From an uncultured Dokdonia sp. (GTDB lineage Bacteria > Bacteroidota > Bacteroidia > Flavobacteriales > Flavobacteriaceae), in contig NZ_CANLNH010000004.1 in assembly GCF_947492535.1 (NCBI RefSeq), positions 1-64,000 on the forward strand: DNA of 64,000 nucleotides, in the 5' to 3' direction. The notes under the pieces were generated by a model. It saw only the letters and a program-made list of their open reading frames with translations, was not told the origin of the DNA and made no database searches. This document shows positions 1 through 6,926 of this stretch, in pieces; within the stretch, counting starts at the first letter, position 1; every line of letters starts with the position of its first letter. The position numbers and the translations under genes were made by a program.

Positions 1-377
1 TAGTTATAGGTAATTTCAATCAGGAGCGTATAGCTAATAATAGAAACTACTGTTGCAAAGTCTCAGCCTAGAGTAGGGTAGATTATATTCAGATTCTACA
101 TAAAAAGACTCTTTGTCATTTTATTTTTCTCTCAATATGTCAATGAACATTTATAAAATGTGACTTCGAAAAATCATCTTTGAAATCACACTTAAAATAT
201 ATCTTTTTTCAAAGAAAACTGTCTATATGGAAGCAATTGAATTCTAAGAAGGTTACTTCGAAAACTCGAAGTGGTTGTTGTAGAATGACTTACATCCTGC
301 ACCAATTCATTAATACCTTTATATTGAATTACTTATTTCTGATATAAACTTGTTCATTTATATGCATGTCCCAATAG
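1..377. other. Gene-free left edge
   Basis: No convincing coding region is seen on either strand. The stretch is AT-rich, with stops in all frames. The only structure noted is a small perfect hairpin at 255-272 (ACTTCGA arms). It directly precedes the recombinase remnant and may be decayed material from the same element (inference). Confidence 0.4.
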
Positions 378-533
378 GGGGAGCCTGTGAAAAAAAAGAT
401 TATCGGTTCGATATTTCCTGAAAAACTCGTTTTTTTAGAAAACAGTTATCGAACCACCTTTTTGGATGAACTCGTTTCATTTATCCATAGTAAACACAAG
501 GAGTTTAGGCGACTAAAACAAAAAAAGCCTTGA
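378..533 (+). pseudogene. C-terminal remnant of a serine site-specific recombinase
   Basis: An open frame after a TAG at 375 gives about 51 residues containing KKKIIGSIFPEKLVF, then YRTT and a lysine-rich end. This resembles the extreme C-terminus of flavobacterial resolvase/invertase-type serine recombinases, where IIGSIFPEKL and RT.R.NE segments are usual (family knowledge, from memory). The catalytic resolvase domain and the rest of the protein are absent, so this is a fragment. It stops 28 bp before the 3' end of tRNA-Asn. Elements often integrate at tRNA genes, so it is probably the stub of a lost mobile element. A chance match in a short frame cannot be excluded. Confidence 0.5.
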
Positions 534-550
534 CATTTGTCAAAGCTTTT
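521..550 (-). terminator. Terminator of tRNA-Asn
   Basis: On the minus strand an AGCTTTGACA / TGTCAAGGCT stem with a two-base loop is followed by a run of seven T. It lies just downstream of the tRNA-Asn 3' end and fits a Rho-independent terminator. Confidence 0.75.
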
Positions 551-560
551 TGCGCTTTTG

Positions 561-634
561 CTCCTCCTCTTGGGCTCGAACCAAGGACCCTCTGATTAAC
601 AGTCAGATGCTCTAACCAACTGAGCTAAGGAGGA
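561..634 (-). tRNA. tRNA-Asn (anticodon GTT)
   Basis: A 74-nt cloverleaf on the minus strand. The acceptor stem pairs TCCTCCT with AGGAGGA, with G as discriminator. The anticodon stem-loop reads CTGACTGTTAATCAG, giving GTT for Asn. The T arm is CTTGG-TTCGAGC-CCAAG. CCA is not encoded. A promoter lies 23 nt upstream and a terminator downstream, so it is a single-gene transcription unit. Confidence 0.95.
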
Positions 635-657
635 GTGTTACTTTTTGTAAGCGGATG

Positions 658-687
658 CAAATATACACATTTTTGACATCTGTCAAA
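658..687 (-). promoter_or_regulatory. Bacteroidota promoter of tRNA-Asn
   Basis: On the minus strand TTTG, an 18-bp spacer, then TATATTTG. This matches the -33 TTTG / -7 TAnnTTTG consensus of Bacteroidota sigma-ABfr. The tRNA-Asp promoter has the same -7 octamer and the same GCAAATATACAC context. Confidence 0.75.
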
Positions 688-859
688 AAGAATTTTACAT
701 TTTTACGATATTTTTTTTCGGTAGTATATGCATTCTCTAAAAAGCAATTACTTTGGAAGTAGAAATCATCCTTTATAACTATCTGTAAATAAAAGAATAT
801 GCTATGAACTTCTGAATTTATGTTAACCTTTTTGGTTGTTTAAACATTAAGAAAAAATA

Positions 860-1600
860 ATGACCATGAGATTAAAAATATACACTACCGTATGTGTTAG
901 CATACTACTACTATGCTTATCCTGTAAAGCACAAAAGAGATTAAATAATCGCCAAAATGATGTTCAAGAAGAATGGTTTGTGTATGCAAATTATGGAGAA
1001 GTAAATAGTTGGACATTGCACGAGGATAAAATGATTTTTAAATCCCCTTGGGATACGACGAATCCTAAAGGGATTGATACCGTATATATGTATATACAAA
1101 AAGAACTACCAGTAAATCATATTGTAGTTCGTAATAAAAGGAAAAAAGAACCATATGCAATCCTTGATATTGAAAAAACAATTGATGGAAAAAAAATAGC
1201 CATGACGCCTATTGTTTCTGGAAATAGTATTCAGGAGGTCATTAAAAAATTTAACACAGAAAAAACACCTAGCTGGATTGATCTCAGAAAAAGGTATTGG
1301 TATAGTAAGGAGGTGATCATGTCATTAGATACCATGCCAGGGCTTGATGAGGTCACTCCAGAAGATATGCTTACAGCCTTGCAATGGCGAGAGCCATTGG
1401 CTAATAGGTTACAAGCATATCTTGAAGATACAAAAGGAGCTCGCTCATTTATGGTCTATAGGTTTGTAGAACAATACCGTAACGAACAACTCATTGAGCT
1501 AGGATATAACCCTTATAAGCAAGTTATCTTTAATCTGGAAGAACAATTTAAAGATGCGCCTGAAGTGTTGAAATTACTCAAAGAAGAAATCAAGTTTTAA
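860..1600 (+). CDS. Putative lipoprotein, unknown function
   Basis: 246 residues. The N-terminus has two lysine/arginine residues, a hydrophobic stretch (residues 9-21) and CLSC with Cys22 as the likely lipidated residue, so export by Sec and lipoprotein processing is probable although the lipobox is imperfect. The mature part is charged and mixed alpha/beta, with no domain I recognise. ATG at 866 is an equally good start. It stands alone between two tRNA genes. Function is unknown. Confidence 0.75.
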   Translation: MTMRLKIYTTVCVSILLLCLSCKAQKRLNNRQNDVQEEWFVYANYGEVNSWTLHEDKMIFKSPWDTTNPKGIDTVYMYIQKELPVNHIVVRNKRKKEPYAILDIEKTIDGKKIAMTPIVSGNSIQEVIKKFNTEKTPSWIDLRKRYWYSKEVIMSLDTMPGLDEVTPEDMLTALQWREPLANRLQAYLEDTKGARSFMVYRFVEQYRNEQLIELGYNPYKQVIFNLEEQFKDAPEVLKLLKEEIKF

Positions 1601-1679
1601 GTTGTTGGAAACGTATGTCAATTAGAACTTGTTTTTATGTAGTTTAAAATAACTAATTGATAGTCATGGGAAAGGTGAC

Positions 1680-1713
1680 AAAAAAAGCCTCTCCTTATGA
1701 CAGGAAAAGCTTC
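1680..1713 (-). terminator. Second hairpin terminator downstream of tRNA-Asp
   Basis: On the minus strand a 9-bp stem GCTTTTCCT / AGGAGAGGC, with two G-T wobbles, is followed by TTTTTT. It lies about 60 bp beyond the first terminator and may act as a back-up, or as a separate remnant. Confidence 0.5.
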
Positions 1714-1770
1714 TCATCGGCTTCAACTACAAAGCCTACTACGTGTGACGTAGCCAACACAACTTCTTAT

Positions 1771-1798
1771 AAAAAAAGCCCTCGGACTGAGGGCTTTA
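1771..1798 (-). terminator. Terminator of tRNA-Asp
   Basis: On the minus strand AAAGCCCTC-AGTCC-GAGGGCTTT is followed by more T residues, immediately after the 3' end of tRNA-Asp. It is a canonical Rho-independent terminator. Confidence 0.8.
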
Positions 1799-1802
1799 CT
1801 TG

Positions 1803-1876
1803 CGGTCTGGACGGGACTCGAACCCGCGACCCCCTGCGTGACAGGCAGATATTCTAACCAACTGAACTACCAGACC
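1803..1876 (-). tRNA. tRNA-Asp (anticodon GTC)
   Basis: A 74-nt cloverleaf on the minus strand with acceptor stem GGTCTGG / CCAGACC and discriminator G. The anticodon region CTGCCTGTCACGCAG gives GTC (Asp). The T loop is TTCGAGT with a GCGGG / CCCGT T stem. CCA is not encoded. It has its own promoter and terminator. Confidence 0.95.
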
Positions 1877-1894
1877 GTTGCGCTGTTGCGGGTG

Positions 1895-1925
1895 CAAATA
1901 TACACTCTCTTTTTACATCTGCAAA
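1895..1925 (-). promoter_or_regulatory. Bacteroidota promoter of tRNA-Asp
   Basis: On the minus strand TTTG, a 19-bp spacer and TATATTTG, 18 nt upstream of the tRNA 5' end. It matches the TTTG / TAnnTTTG consensus closely. Confidence 0.75.
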
Positions 1926-1942
1926 CAAAAAAATAAAAAAAA

Positions 1943-2878
1943 TTACACAAATTTTTGTCGCTCTACTAAAAACGTAGTGAAAATAGGACTAAACCCTTTC
2001 TCAATCACTGCTGGAATGTATTTAATTCTATATTGAGCACAGCGTAATTGCAGGTTTTTAAAATACGTCTCTACAGATGCTTTATACGTATCTCTAATGG
2101 CATCTGCATATAAGTTGATGTGTTCTCCCGTTTCTACATCTACAAAACGCTTAGGAGCGTTAGAAAAGGAGAAGTTATATTCCTTTTCCTCACTATATGT
2201 ATGAAAAAGGATGACCTCGTGTTTATTGTATTTTAAATGCTGCAATGCTTCAAAGAGTTGTTCTTGTTCTACATCGCTCTGAAACATATCAGAAAATAGA
2301 AAAACCAACGAACGTCTCTTGAGTTTCTCGGCAATAAGATGTAAGTGCGCATAGGTTGCTGTCTTTTTTTCCGCTTTCGCGAAAGCGGGATCTAACGTAC
2401 CTCCTAATTGATCTAATAACATATGATGATGACGATCACTCCCTTTCTCAGAAGCATAAAATTCATAATCCTCACCATATACACTCAATCCTACTGCATC
2501 TCGCTGCTTTTTCATAAGATTCATAATTGCAGCACTTGCCAATGCCGAAAAGCTAATCTTATTTAATTGGTCAATTCCATATTCAGAAACAGACGGATAA
2601 TGCATCGAGCTACTATTATCTACAATAAGATGACATCGTAGATTGGTTTCTTCTTCATAGCGTTTTGTATACAGTCTGTCAGTTTTGGCATATAACTTCC
2701 AGTCTATATGTTTTGTGCTTTCTCCATTATTATACACTTTATGCTCTGCAAACTCGGCAGAAAATCCATGAAAGGGACTCTTGTGCATTCCAGAAATAAA
2801 ACCTTCTACCACTTGCTTTGCAAGAAGTTCCAAATTGCCAAAACCGGCAGTTTTATGTAATTCAGATTTGATGTCCAC
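1943..2878 (-). CDS. DUF58 / von Willebrand-like domain protein
   Basis: 311 residues. The hallmark DUF58 segment is present: FHGFSAEFAEHKVYNNG, then STKHIDWKLYAKTDRLY and KRYEEETNLRCHLIVDNSSSM. The last piece (DNSSSMHY) is a MIDAS-like DxSxS motif. The family is usually found with MoxR AAA+ ATPases and Bat proteins and is thought to act in chaperone-like assembly or stress tolerance. No moxR gene is visible next to it. It is cytoplasmic, with no signal peptide. The palindrome at 2371-2388 is read in frame as the peptide PAFAKAEKK. It is downstream of clpP on the same strand, but a strong hairpin separates them, so separate transcription is likely. Confidence 0.85.
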   Translation of the reverse strand: MDIKSELHKTAGFGNLELLAKQVVEGFISGMHKSPFHGFSAEFAEHKVYNNGESTKHIDWKLYAKTDRLYTKRYEEETNLRCHLIVDNSSSMHYPSVSEYGIDQLNKISFSALASAAIMNLMKKQRDAVGLSVYGEDYEFYASEKGSDRHHHMLLDQLGGTLDPAFAKAEKKTATYAHLHLIAEKLKRRSLVFLFSDMFQSDVEQEQLFEALQHLKYNKHEVILFHTYSEEKEYNFSFSNAPKRFVDVETGEHINLYADAIRDTYKASVETYFKNLQLRCAQYRIKYIPAVIEKGFSPIFTTFLVERQKFV

Positions 2879-2952
2879 AGAAGGAAAGTTGAAATTAGAA
2901 AAACGAAATCGGTTGTGAATCCGAATTTATGATGAAAAACTATAGATACGAG

Positions 2953-3013
2953 GTGACTGAGTGATTTTCAGATCCTCTTAAAAGGAGGATCTGAAAATCG
3001 TATCGAAGTTACC
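2953..3013. repeat. GTGACTGAGTGATT repeat, copy A, containing a terminator hairpin
   Basis: Begins GTGACTGAGTGATT and ends TATCGAAGTTACC, as in copies at 11726 and 11887. Here the interior is a perfect 15-bp-arm hairpin (GATTTTCAGATCCTC and its complement, 2963-2999). The right end overlaps the clpP stop codon. The hairpin probably terminates clpP transcription. Confidence 0.65.
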
Positions 3014-3557
3014 CTTCGTATATACCGTCTACGATTCCGTAGTCTACAGACTCTTGTGCGCCCATCCAATGGTCACGCTGAAAGTCTTTCATGATTTTTT
3101 CAAAGGTCTGCCCACAATTATCAGCTAAGATTTGAGCACTTAACTCTTTGGTTTTGATAATCTCTTGTGCTGTAATTTCAATATCACTTGCTTGCCCTTG
3201 TGCACCCCCAGAAGGTTGGTGTATCATTACACGAGCATGTGGTTGTATAAAACGACGTCCTTTTTCTCCTACAGAGAGTAACAATGATCCCATACTTGCA
3301 GCAAGTCCAGTACAAATTGTAGAGACAGGACTTTTGATTTGTTTGATGGTATCATACATTGCAAATCCAGAAGTAACATACCCACCAGGGCTGTTTATAA
3401 ATAACTGAATTTCATCATTATTTATAGAATCTAGATATAATAAGCGATCTATTACGTGCTTTGCGCTACCATCTTCTACCATTCCCCAAAGGAATATTTT
3501 ACGTTGTTCAAGAAGGGAAGTATCTATTGCGTCTTGTACTTTTGTCTTTTTTTCCAT
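3009..3557 (-). CDS. clpP: ATP-dependent Clp protease proteolytic subunit
   Basis: 182 residues from this start. The serine protease triad is complete: Ser88 in GLAASMGS, His113 in MIHQPSGG and Asp162 in FQRDHWM. The NSPGG segment of the ClpP fold is at 55-59. It should form the tetradecameric peptidase chamber that works with ClpX or ClpA-type unfoldases in the cytoplasm. No clpX lies beside it, unlike the main clpP-clpX locus of many bacteria, so this could be a second ClpP. The frame stays open upstream to a GTG at 3596. However, a -7 motif spans 3596-3603 and a CCCGT/ACGGG hairpin lies between, so MEKKTKVQ at 3557 is preferred. The C-terminal codons overlap repeat copy A. Confidence 0.9.
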   Translation of the reverse strand: MEKKTKVQDAIDTSLLEQRKIFLWGMVEDGSAKHVIDRLLYLDSINNDEIQLFINSPGGYVTSGFAMYDTIKQIKSPVSTICTGLAASMGSLLLSVGEKGRRFIQPHARVMIHQPSGGAQGQASDIEITAQEIIKTKELSAQILADNCGQTFEKIMKDFQRDHWMGAQESVDYGIVDGIYEG

Positions 3558-3595
3558 GTTTACTGCCCGTAAAGACGGGTAACTTTTCATTTCCA

Positions 3596-3603
3596 CAAAC
3601 CTA
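3596..3603 (-). promoter_or_regulatory. Possible -7 element for clpP
   Basis: TAGGTTTG on the minus strand fits TAnnTTTG. No clear -33 TTTG is seen at 17-20 bp. Its position argues against the upstream GTG start of clpP. Confidence 0.4.
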
Positions 3604-3677
3604 ACTATTAGCAGATAGGGGTGGAAATCTCCTATATTAATTTAATTTCAATGATAAAAAGGGATGAATCTGCGTAT

Positions 3678-3692
3678 ATTTTCGCGAAAGCG
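3678..3692. repeat. TTTCGCGAAAGCG palindrome (partial, intergenic)
   Basis: Intergenic copy of the window-wide palindrome with one arm shortened, between clpP and the trxA terminator. Confidence 0.7.
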
Positions 3693-3721
3693 AACCCTAT
3701 TTACTTAATAGCTAAAAATAA

Positions 3722-3750
3722 AAAAGGTTTGGCACTACACCAAACCTTTT
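3722..3750. terminator. Terminator of trxA
   Basis: AAAAGGTTTGG / CCAAACCTTTT stem with a 7-base loop, followed on the minus strand by a T-rich run. It sits 20 bp after the trxA stop. Confidence 0.8.
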
Positions 3751-3769
3751 ATATAATCTTAAGAGAGTC

Positions 3770-4090
3770 TTAGTTTAAAAGACCATCTATTGCGTCTGTA
3801 TATACTTTTTTAGGAGCAACACCTACTTGACGTCCTACAACTTCTCCGTTTTTAAACATTAATACCGTAGGGATGTTACGTACGCCGTATTTTGCTGCAA
3901 ATTCCTGATTTGCATCTACGTCTACTTTTCCAACGACCGCTTTTCCTTCATATTCTCCTGCAATTTCTTCGATTACCGGTCCTACCATACGACAAGGTCC
4001 ACACCAAGCAGCCCAAAAGTCTACCAATACAGGTTTGTCACTGTTTAATACTGATTCTTCAAATGTTGCATCTGTGATTTCTAATGCCAT
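3770..4090 (-). CDS. trxA: Thioredoxin
   Basis: 106 residues, the usual length of thioredoxin 1. The active site is FWAAWCGPC with Cys30 and Cys33, and the cis-proline loop is in RNIPTVLMF. It is a general cytoplasmic disulfide reductase fed by thioredoxin reductase, serving ribonucleotide reductase and peroxide defence. It is monocistronic by context, with its own terminator. A TAAGTTTG element at 4129-4136 (minus strand) could be its -7 box, but the possible -33 spacing (14 bp) is short. Confidence 0.97.
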   Translation of the reverse strand: MALEITDATFEESVLNSDKPVLVDFWAAWCGPCRMVGPVIEEIAGEYEGKAVVGKVDVDANQEFAAKYGVRNIPTVLMFKNGEVVGRQVGVAPKKVYTDAIDGLLN

Positions 4091-4253
4091 AACTATATAA
4101 TTTTAAAGTTTTAATCCAATTTGATATGCAAACTTAGTCAAATATTTTGCCAAAGCTTACAGCCGAAGTATCAACTTTAGCTATGGCACCATTGAATGAG
4201 TTGATACCACTGGGTTTGTCAATTTGTCCTTACGTGCTTTTAAATACTATTTT

Positions 4254-4420
4254 GGGCGTGTCCTTTATATCCTGAAACAAGTTCAGGAGCTAAAGGTCAG
4301 GCTATCCGTTCATACGCTTCGTACTGAAGAAAAGAAATAGGGTTGTATCGTATGCTTCGCATGAAACATTCAGTGTTCTTTTCTTCACTCCTGCAGGGTA
4401 CCCACTGCTATCCCTCACGC
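4254..4420 (-). repeat. Structured flavobacterial intergenic element (GCGTGAGGGATAG...CACGCCC)
   Basis: On the minus strand the element starts GCGTGAGGGATAG and ends GGACACGCCC, so the terminal GCGTG and CACGC can pair. Inside are a long imperfect stem (GTGAAGAAAAGAA with TTCTTTTCTTCAG), the block GGATAGCCTGACC, and a hairpin around CTCCTGAAC / GTTTCAGGAT. Elements with this GCGTGAGGGATA...GCCCGACC...CACGCCC layout are, to my recollection, common 3' of genes in Flavobacteriaceae. It begins about 20 nt downstream of the metallopeptidase gene, so it would be transcribed in its 3' UTR. The rest of the 4091-4440 gap holds nothing I recognise. Confidence 0.5.
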
Positions 4421-4440
4421 AGGTTTGTCTTGTAAGGATA

Positions 4441-5145
4441 TTACCTTCTTCTACTGCCTAATACTTTTACTGCAAAGTATAATAAAGTGGCGAGTGATCC
4501 TAAAGCAGCAACAAGATATGTACGTGCAGCCCATTTAAGAGCATCCTTAGATCCAGCGTATTCTTCTTGAGTTACTATATTTTCTGACTTCAACCATGCC
4601 AATGCACGGTTACTCGCGTCATACTCTACAGGTAAGGTAATAAAACTAAAGAGTGTCCCTACTGCAAAAAGACCAAGTCCGACAAGAGCGACAGTACCTC
4701 CTATGGCAGTAGTCGCCATAAGCATAAGTCCGCCCATAAGGACCATCATTCCAAACTTGGAAGAAATACCTACCAGCGGAACAAGTTTAGAACGCATCGT
4801 AAGCCAGCTATAGGCTGTGGCATGTTGTATAGCATGACCTACTTCATGAGCAGATACAGCAGCAGCAGCAGCGTTACGCTCGTGAAAAACAACTTCACTC
4901 AGATTTACGGTTTTGTTTCTTGGGTTGTAATGATCTGTAAGCTGACCCGCTACAGAAATAACTTCTACATCTGTAATGCCATGATCTGCCAACATCTTTT
5001 TTGCAATCTCTTCTCCAGACATTCCATTACGTAAATGAACTTGTGAGTAATGAGCAAACTTTTTTTTAAGTTTAGAACTCACATAACTACTTATTAAGGC
5101 GATAATTCCTCCAATGATATAATAGCCTATAGATCCTCCTAACAT
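4441..5145 (-). CDS. Neutral zinc metallopeptidase, YugP family
   Basis: 234 residues. An N-terminal membrane helix (about 5-24) precedes a cytosolic or surface part with the zinc motif HEVGH at 100-104; further hydrophobic segments lie around 120-172 and 210-226. A downstream EYDAS segment probably gives the third zinc ligand region. The family (PF04298, B. subtilis YugP) contains predicted membrane-bound proteases without a well-defined substrate. Length and motif placement are normal for the family. The gene is followed by the structured repeat at 4254-4420. Confidence 0.9.
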   Translation of the reverse strand: MLGGSIGYYIIGGIIALISSYVSSKLKKKFAHYSQVHLRNGMSGEEIAKKMLADHGITDVEVISVAGQLTDHYNPRNKTVNLSEVVFHERNAAAAAVSAHEVGHAIQHATAYSWLTMRSKLVPLVGISSKFGMMVLMGGLMLMATTAIGGTVALVGLGLFAVGTLFSFITLPVEYDASNRALAWLKSENIVTQEEYAGSKDALKWAARTYLVAALGSLATLLYFAVKVLGSRRR

Positions 5146-5270
5146 ATGATTTGGTTTAGTTCTTTTTATTTAATATTCTAAAATTACAAAAAGTATAGCA
5201 ATAATAAGATGGAGCTTCTGATATACTATTTTGACAGATGTAAGATAAATTTTTAACGATAAAAAGCAAT

Positions 5271-5585
5271 TTAGTAGGAGTCGTGGTAATATAATTTCCG
5301 CTCCTGATTGATTTTCTTGATAATCATTTGAGGTGATACTTCTAGATGATTGAGAAGGATTGTTTTTATAGCGCTAGAAGTTGTTAGAATCACTAATGTA
5401 TGAGATGAACCTTGTTTAGGATGTCTTATTTCAGATAAATAATAATCCATAATAGAACTCCACGGTATATTTTCTCTAGGTGTTTCTAAACCATATGCTG
5501 TAATTTTTAAGTGTACTTTATAATTATATGACAAGACTCTGTACCCAAAAAAACAACCCGCTATAAATGCTATAAAAGCAATCAA
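5271..5585 (-). CDS. Small membrane protein of unknown function, start unclear
   Basis: About 104 residues from a TTG at 5585. The frame stays open upstream to a TAG near 5656 and encodes another hydrophobic helix there (IVIFVSILYFIL), so the natural protein probably has two membrane segments followed by a soluble part. No ATG exists in that upstream extension. An ATG at 5674 opens a different frame, so a frameshift or an unusual start codon (ATT, TTG) is possible. The soluble part (YKVHLKITAYGLETPRENIPW) looks like a PH-like or bacterial membrane-flanked fold but I cannot assign a family. Confidence 0.5.
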   Translation of the reverse strand: MIAFIAFIAGCFFGYRVLSYNYKVHLKITAYGLETPRENIPWSSIMDYYLSEIRHPKQGSSHTLVILTTSSAIKTILLNHLEVSPQMIIKKINQERKLYYHDSY

Positions 5586-5680
5586 TAATGCGATATGGTC
5601 TTGGGGGTTCAGGATAAAATATAATATAGAAACAAATATTACAATTTGGAGAAGAAACTAACATGATAAAATCTAAATCA

Positions 5681-6007
5681 TCAGATTCTCTGAAAACTAT
5701 TTTTTTTTGTTGCTTTATGAATGGGACTATTAAATGCTTCTTTATTAGTTAATTGTGTTGTTGTATTGTTTAAAAATTTCTCTACAGGATGTAGTGTAGG
5801 ATGAAAGCGATCTAGGACTTTCTTCTCCTGAGTAATGCGTCTTTTTATGATGGTAGGAACATCTAACAAAAAAGAAGGGCATTCTGTTTCAAAACTGGCA
5901 ACTTCTTGAGTGAGTTTGCATTTCACTACAAAATCAGAACCTGATTGTTTGTGTAAACAAACAGCGCAAAACCCTAGTTGATGTTTTCTTTTATTAGTAA
6001 TGCTCAT
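5681..6007 (-). CDS. Small four-cysteine protein of unknown function
   Basis: 108 residues. The N-terminal half has FCAVCLHKQSG, then a third and a fourth cysteine (VVKCKLT, ETECPSF), a spacing compatible with a small zinc-binding knuckle. The C-terminal half is basic and polar. No signal peptide is present. It lies directly downstream of the DUF559 gene on the same strand, with 20 bp between, and may be co-transcribed with it. Function unknown. Confidence 0.6.
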   Translation of the reverse strand: MSITNKRKHQLGFCAVCLHKQSGSDFVVKCKLTQEVASFETECPSFLLDVPTIIKRRITQEKKVLDRFHPTLHPVEKFLNNTTTQLTNKEAFNSPIHKATKKNSFQRI

Positions 6008-6027
6008 AGTTGTCTTAAAGAATAGAA

Positions 6028-6387
6028 TTACCTGTTTTTGAAATGCTCTTTAATTTCTATTAGTACACTTGGAAGGAGATCAAATACCATTTTGTTTTCA
6101 AATCGTATGATTGTAAATCCTAATTTTTCTAGCTCTTTTGTCCGTTTAGCATCATATTCTTGTGCCTCTTCATTAAAATGAACTTCTCCGTCTAGTTCAA
6201 TAATTAGTTGTTCAGATGGACAGTAAAAATCAACAATATAATTAAGAATGCTATGTTGCCTTAAAAATCGTTTTCCATCCAGTTGCTTATTTTTAAGATG
6301 CTTCCATAAAAATCGTTCTGCGGGTGTTGCATTATTGCGAAGTGATTTTCGGTAGGTCTCTAAATATTTTCTAGAATGGATAACCAT
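6028..6387 (-). CDS. DUF559 endonuclease-like protein
   Basis: 119 residues, the usual size of stand-alone DUF559 (PF04480) proteins, which share a fold with Vsr-type very short patch repair endonucleases. Conserved pieces seen are NNATPAERFLWKHLK, KRFLRQHSI, YIVDFYC, LIIELDGEVH, DAKRTKELEKLGF and IIRFEN. The Asp of IVDF, Glu and Asp of IELDG and the following His are the likely metal/catalytic residues. It is clearly a paralogue of the domain inserted in leuS at 9467-9881. Its 5' side is bordered by a REP-like hairpin (6430-6482). Biological role in Bacteroidota is not established; association with repeats suggests a mobile or repeat-handling nuclease (inference). Confidence 0.85.
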   Translation of the reverse strand: MVIHSRKYLETYRKSLRNNATPAERFLWKHLKNKQLDGKRFLRQHSILNYIVDFYCPSEQLIIELDGEVHFNEEAQEYDAKRTKELEKLGFTIIRFENKMVFDLLPSVLIEIKEHFKNR

Positions 6388-6429
6388 TGTTTAAATATAC
6401 TGGTTTTTGGGCTAGCTTTCAGCTTCGCC

Positions 6430-6482
6430 AATCCCTCTGTCAAAAACCCTGTTTTTGACATCTCCCTTTTTCAAAAGGGAGA
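6430..6482 (+). repeat. REP-like double hairpin, copy A (ATCCCTCTGTC family)
   Basis: ATCCCTC, then a TGTCAAAAA / TTTTTGACA hairpin, then a CTCCCTTTT / AAAAGGGAG hairpin. Same layout as 6619-6664 (opposite strand) and 46486-46524. It abuts the 5' end of the DUF559 gene. Confidence 0.7.
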
Positions 6483-6618
6483 AGCCTTTGCTTATATTTT
6501 ATATAGAATGTATGAGGCTTTAAATAAAAGCTTCACTTACTAGTATGCGAAAGCGTGAGTTATGTATAAATAGATTCTCATTATAACTATTTGGTAGTAT
6601 AAAACCGAAAACAAAAGT

Positions 6619-6664
6619 CTCTCCCTTCAAGAAGGAAGATGTCTGCAAAGCAGACAGAGGGATT
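6619..6664 (-). repeat. REP-like double hairpin, copy B
   Basis: Read on the minus strand: AATCCCTCT, a GTCTGC / GCAGAC hairpin, then CTTCCTTCTTGAAGGGAG. It is inverted relative to copy A, 136 bp away, forming a BIME-like pair. It overlaps the last codon of the SemiSWEET gene. Confidence 0.7.
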
Positions 6665-6923
6665 ATTTTCCCCTATACTTCAATTTAAAATACACTAACA
6701 AAAACACAGAGACAATTGTAATACCATTAGCAATAACCAGAGAAGGACTATCTTTATAGATGCCATAAATAAACCAAAGGGTAATTCCAGTAAGAAACAT
6801 GGTAAGCATAGGTAGCGACAATGCAGATACATCTTTGGTCTTCCATGTTTGATATACCTGTGGTAAAAATGAAGCCGTTGTCAATACGGCTGCTGCAAAA
6901 CCTAAAATTTCTATTCCGTCCAT
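6663..6923 (-). CDS. SemiSWEET-type sugar transporter
   Basis: 86 residues with three membrane helices (about 6-24, 35-56, 63-81). The first helix carries the PQ-loop motif FLPQVYQTWKTKDV. This is the length and motif of bacterial SemiSWEETs (MtN3/PQ-loop family), which work as homodimers in the inner membrane and move sugars down a gradient. The stop codon overlaps REP copy B. The gene follows the zinc-ribbon gene by 3 bp, so the two are probably co-transcribed. Confidence 0.9.
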   Translation of the reverse strand: MDGIEILGFAAAVLTTASFLPQVYQTWKTKDVSALSLPMLTMFLTGITLWFIYGIYKDSPSLVIANGITIVSVFLLVYFKLKYRGK

Positions 6924-6926
6924 ATC

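Noticed and set aside
1657-1857. Open frame ending in GLDGTRTRDPLRDRQIF
   Set aside because: It reads through the antisense of tRNA-Asp and its terminator; this peptide is a well-known artefact of tRNA genes.
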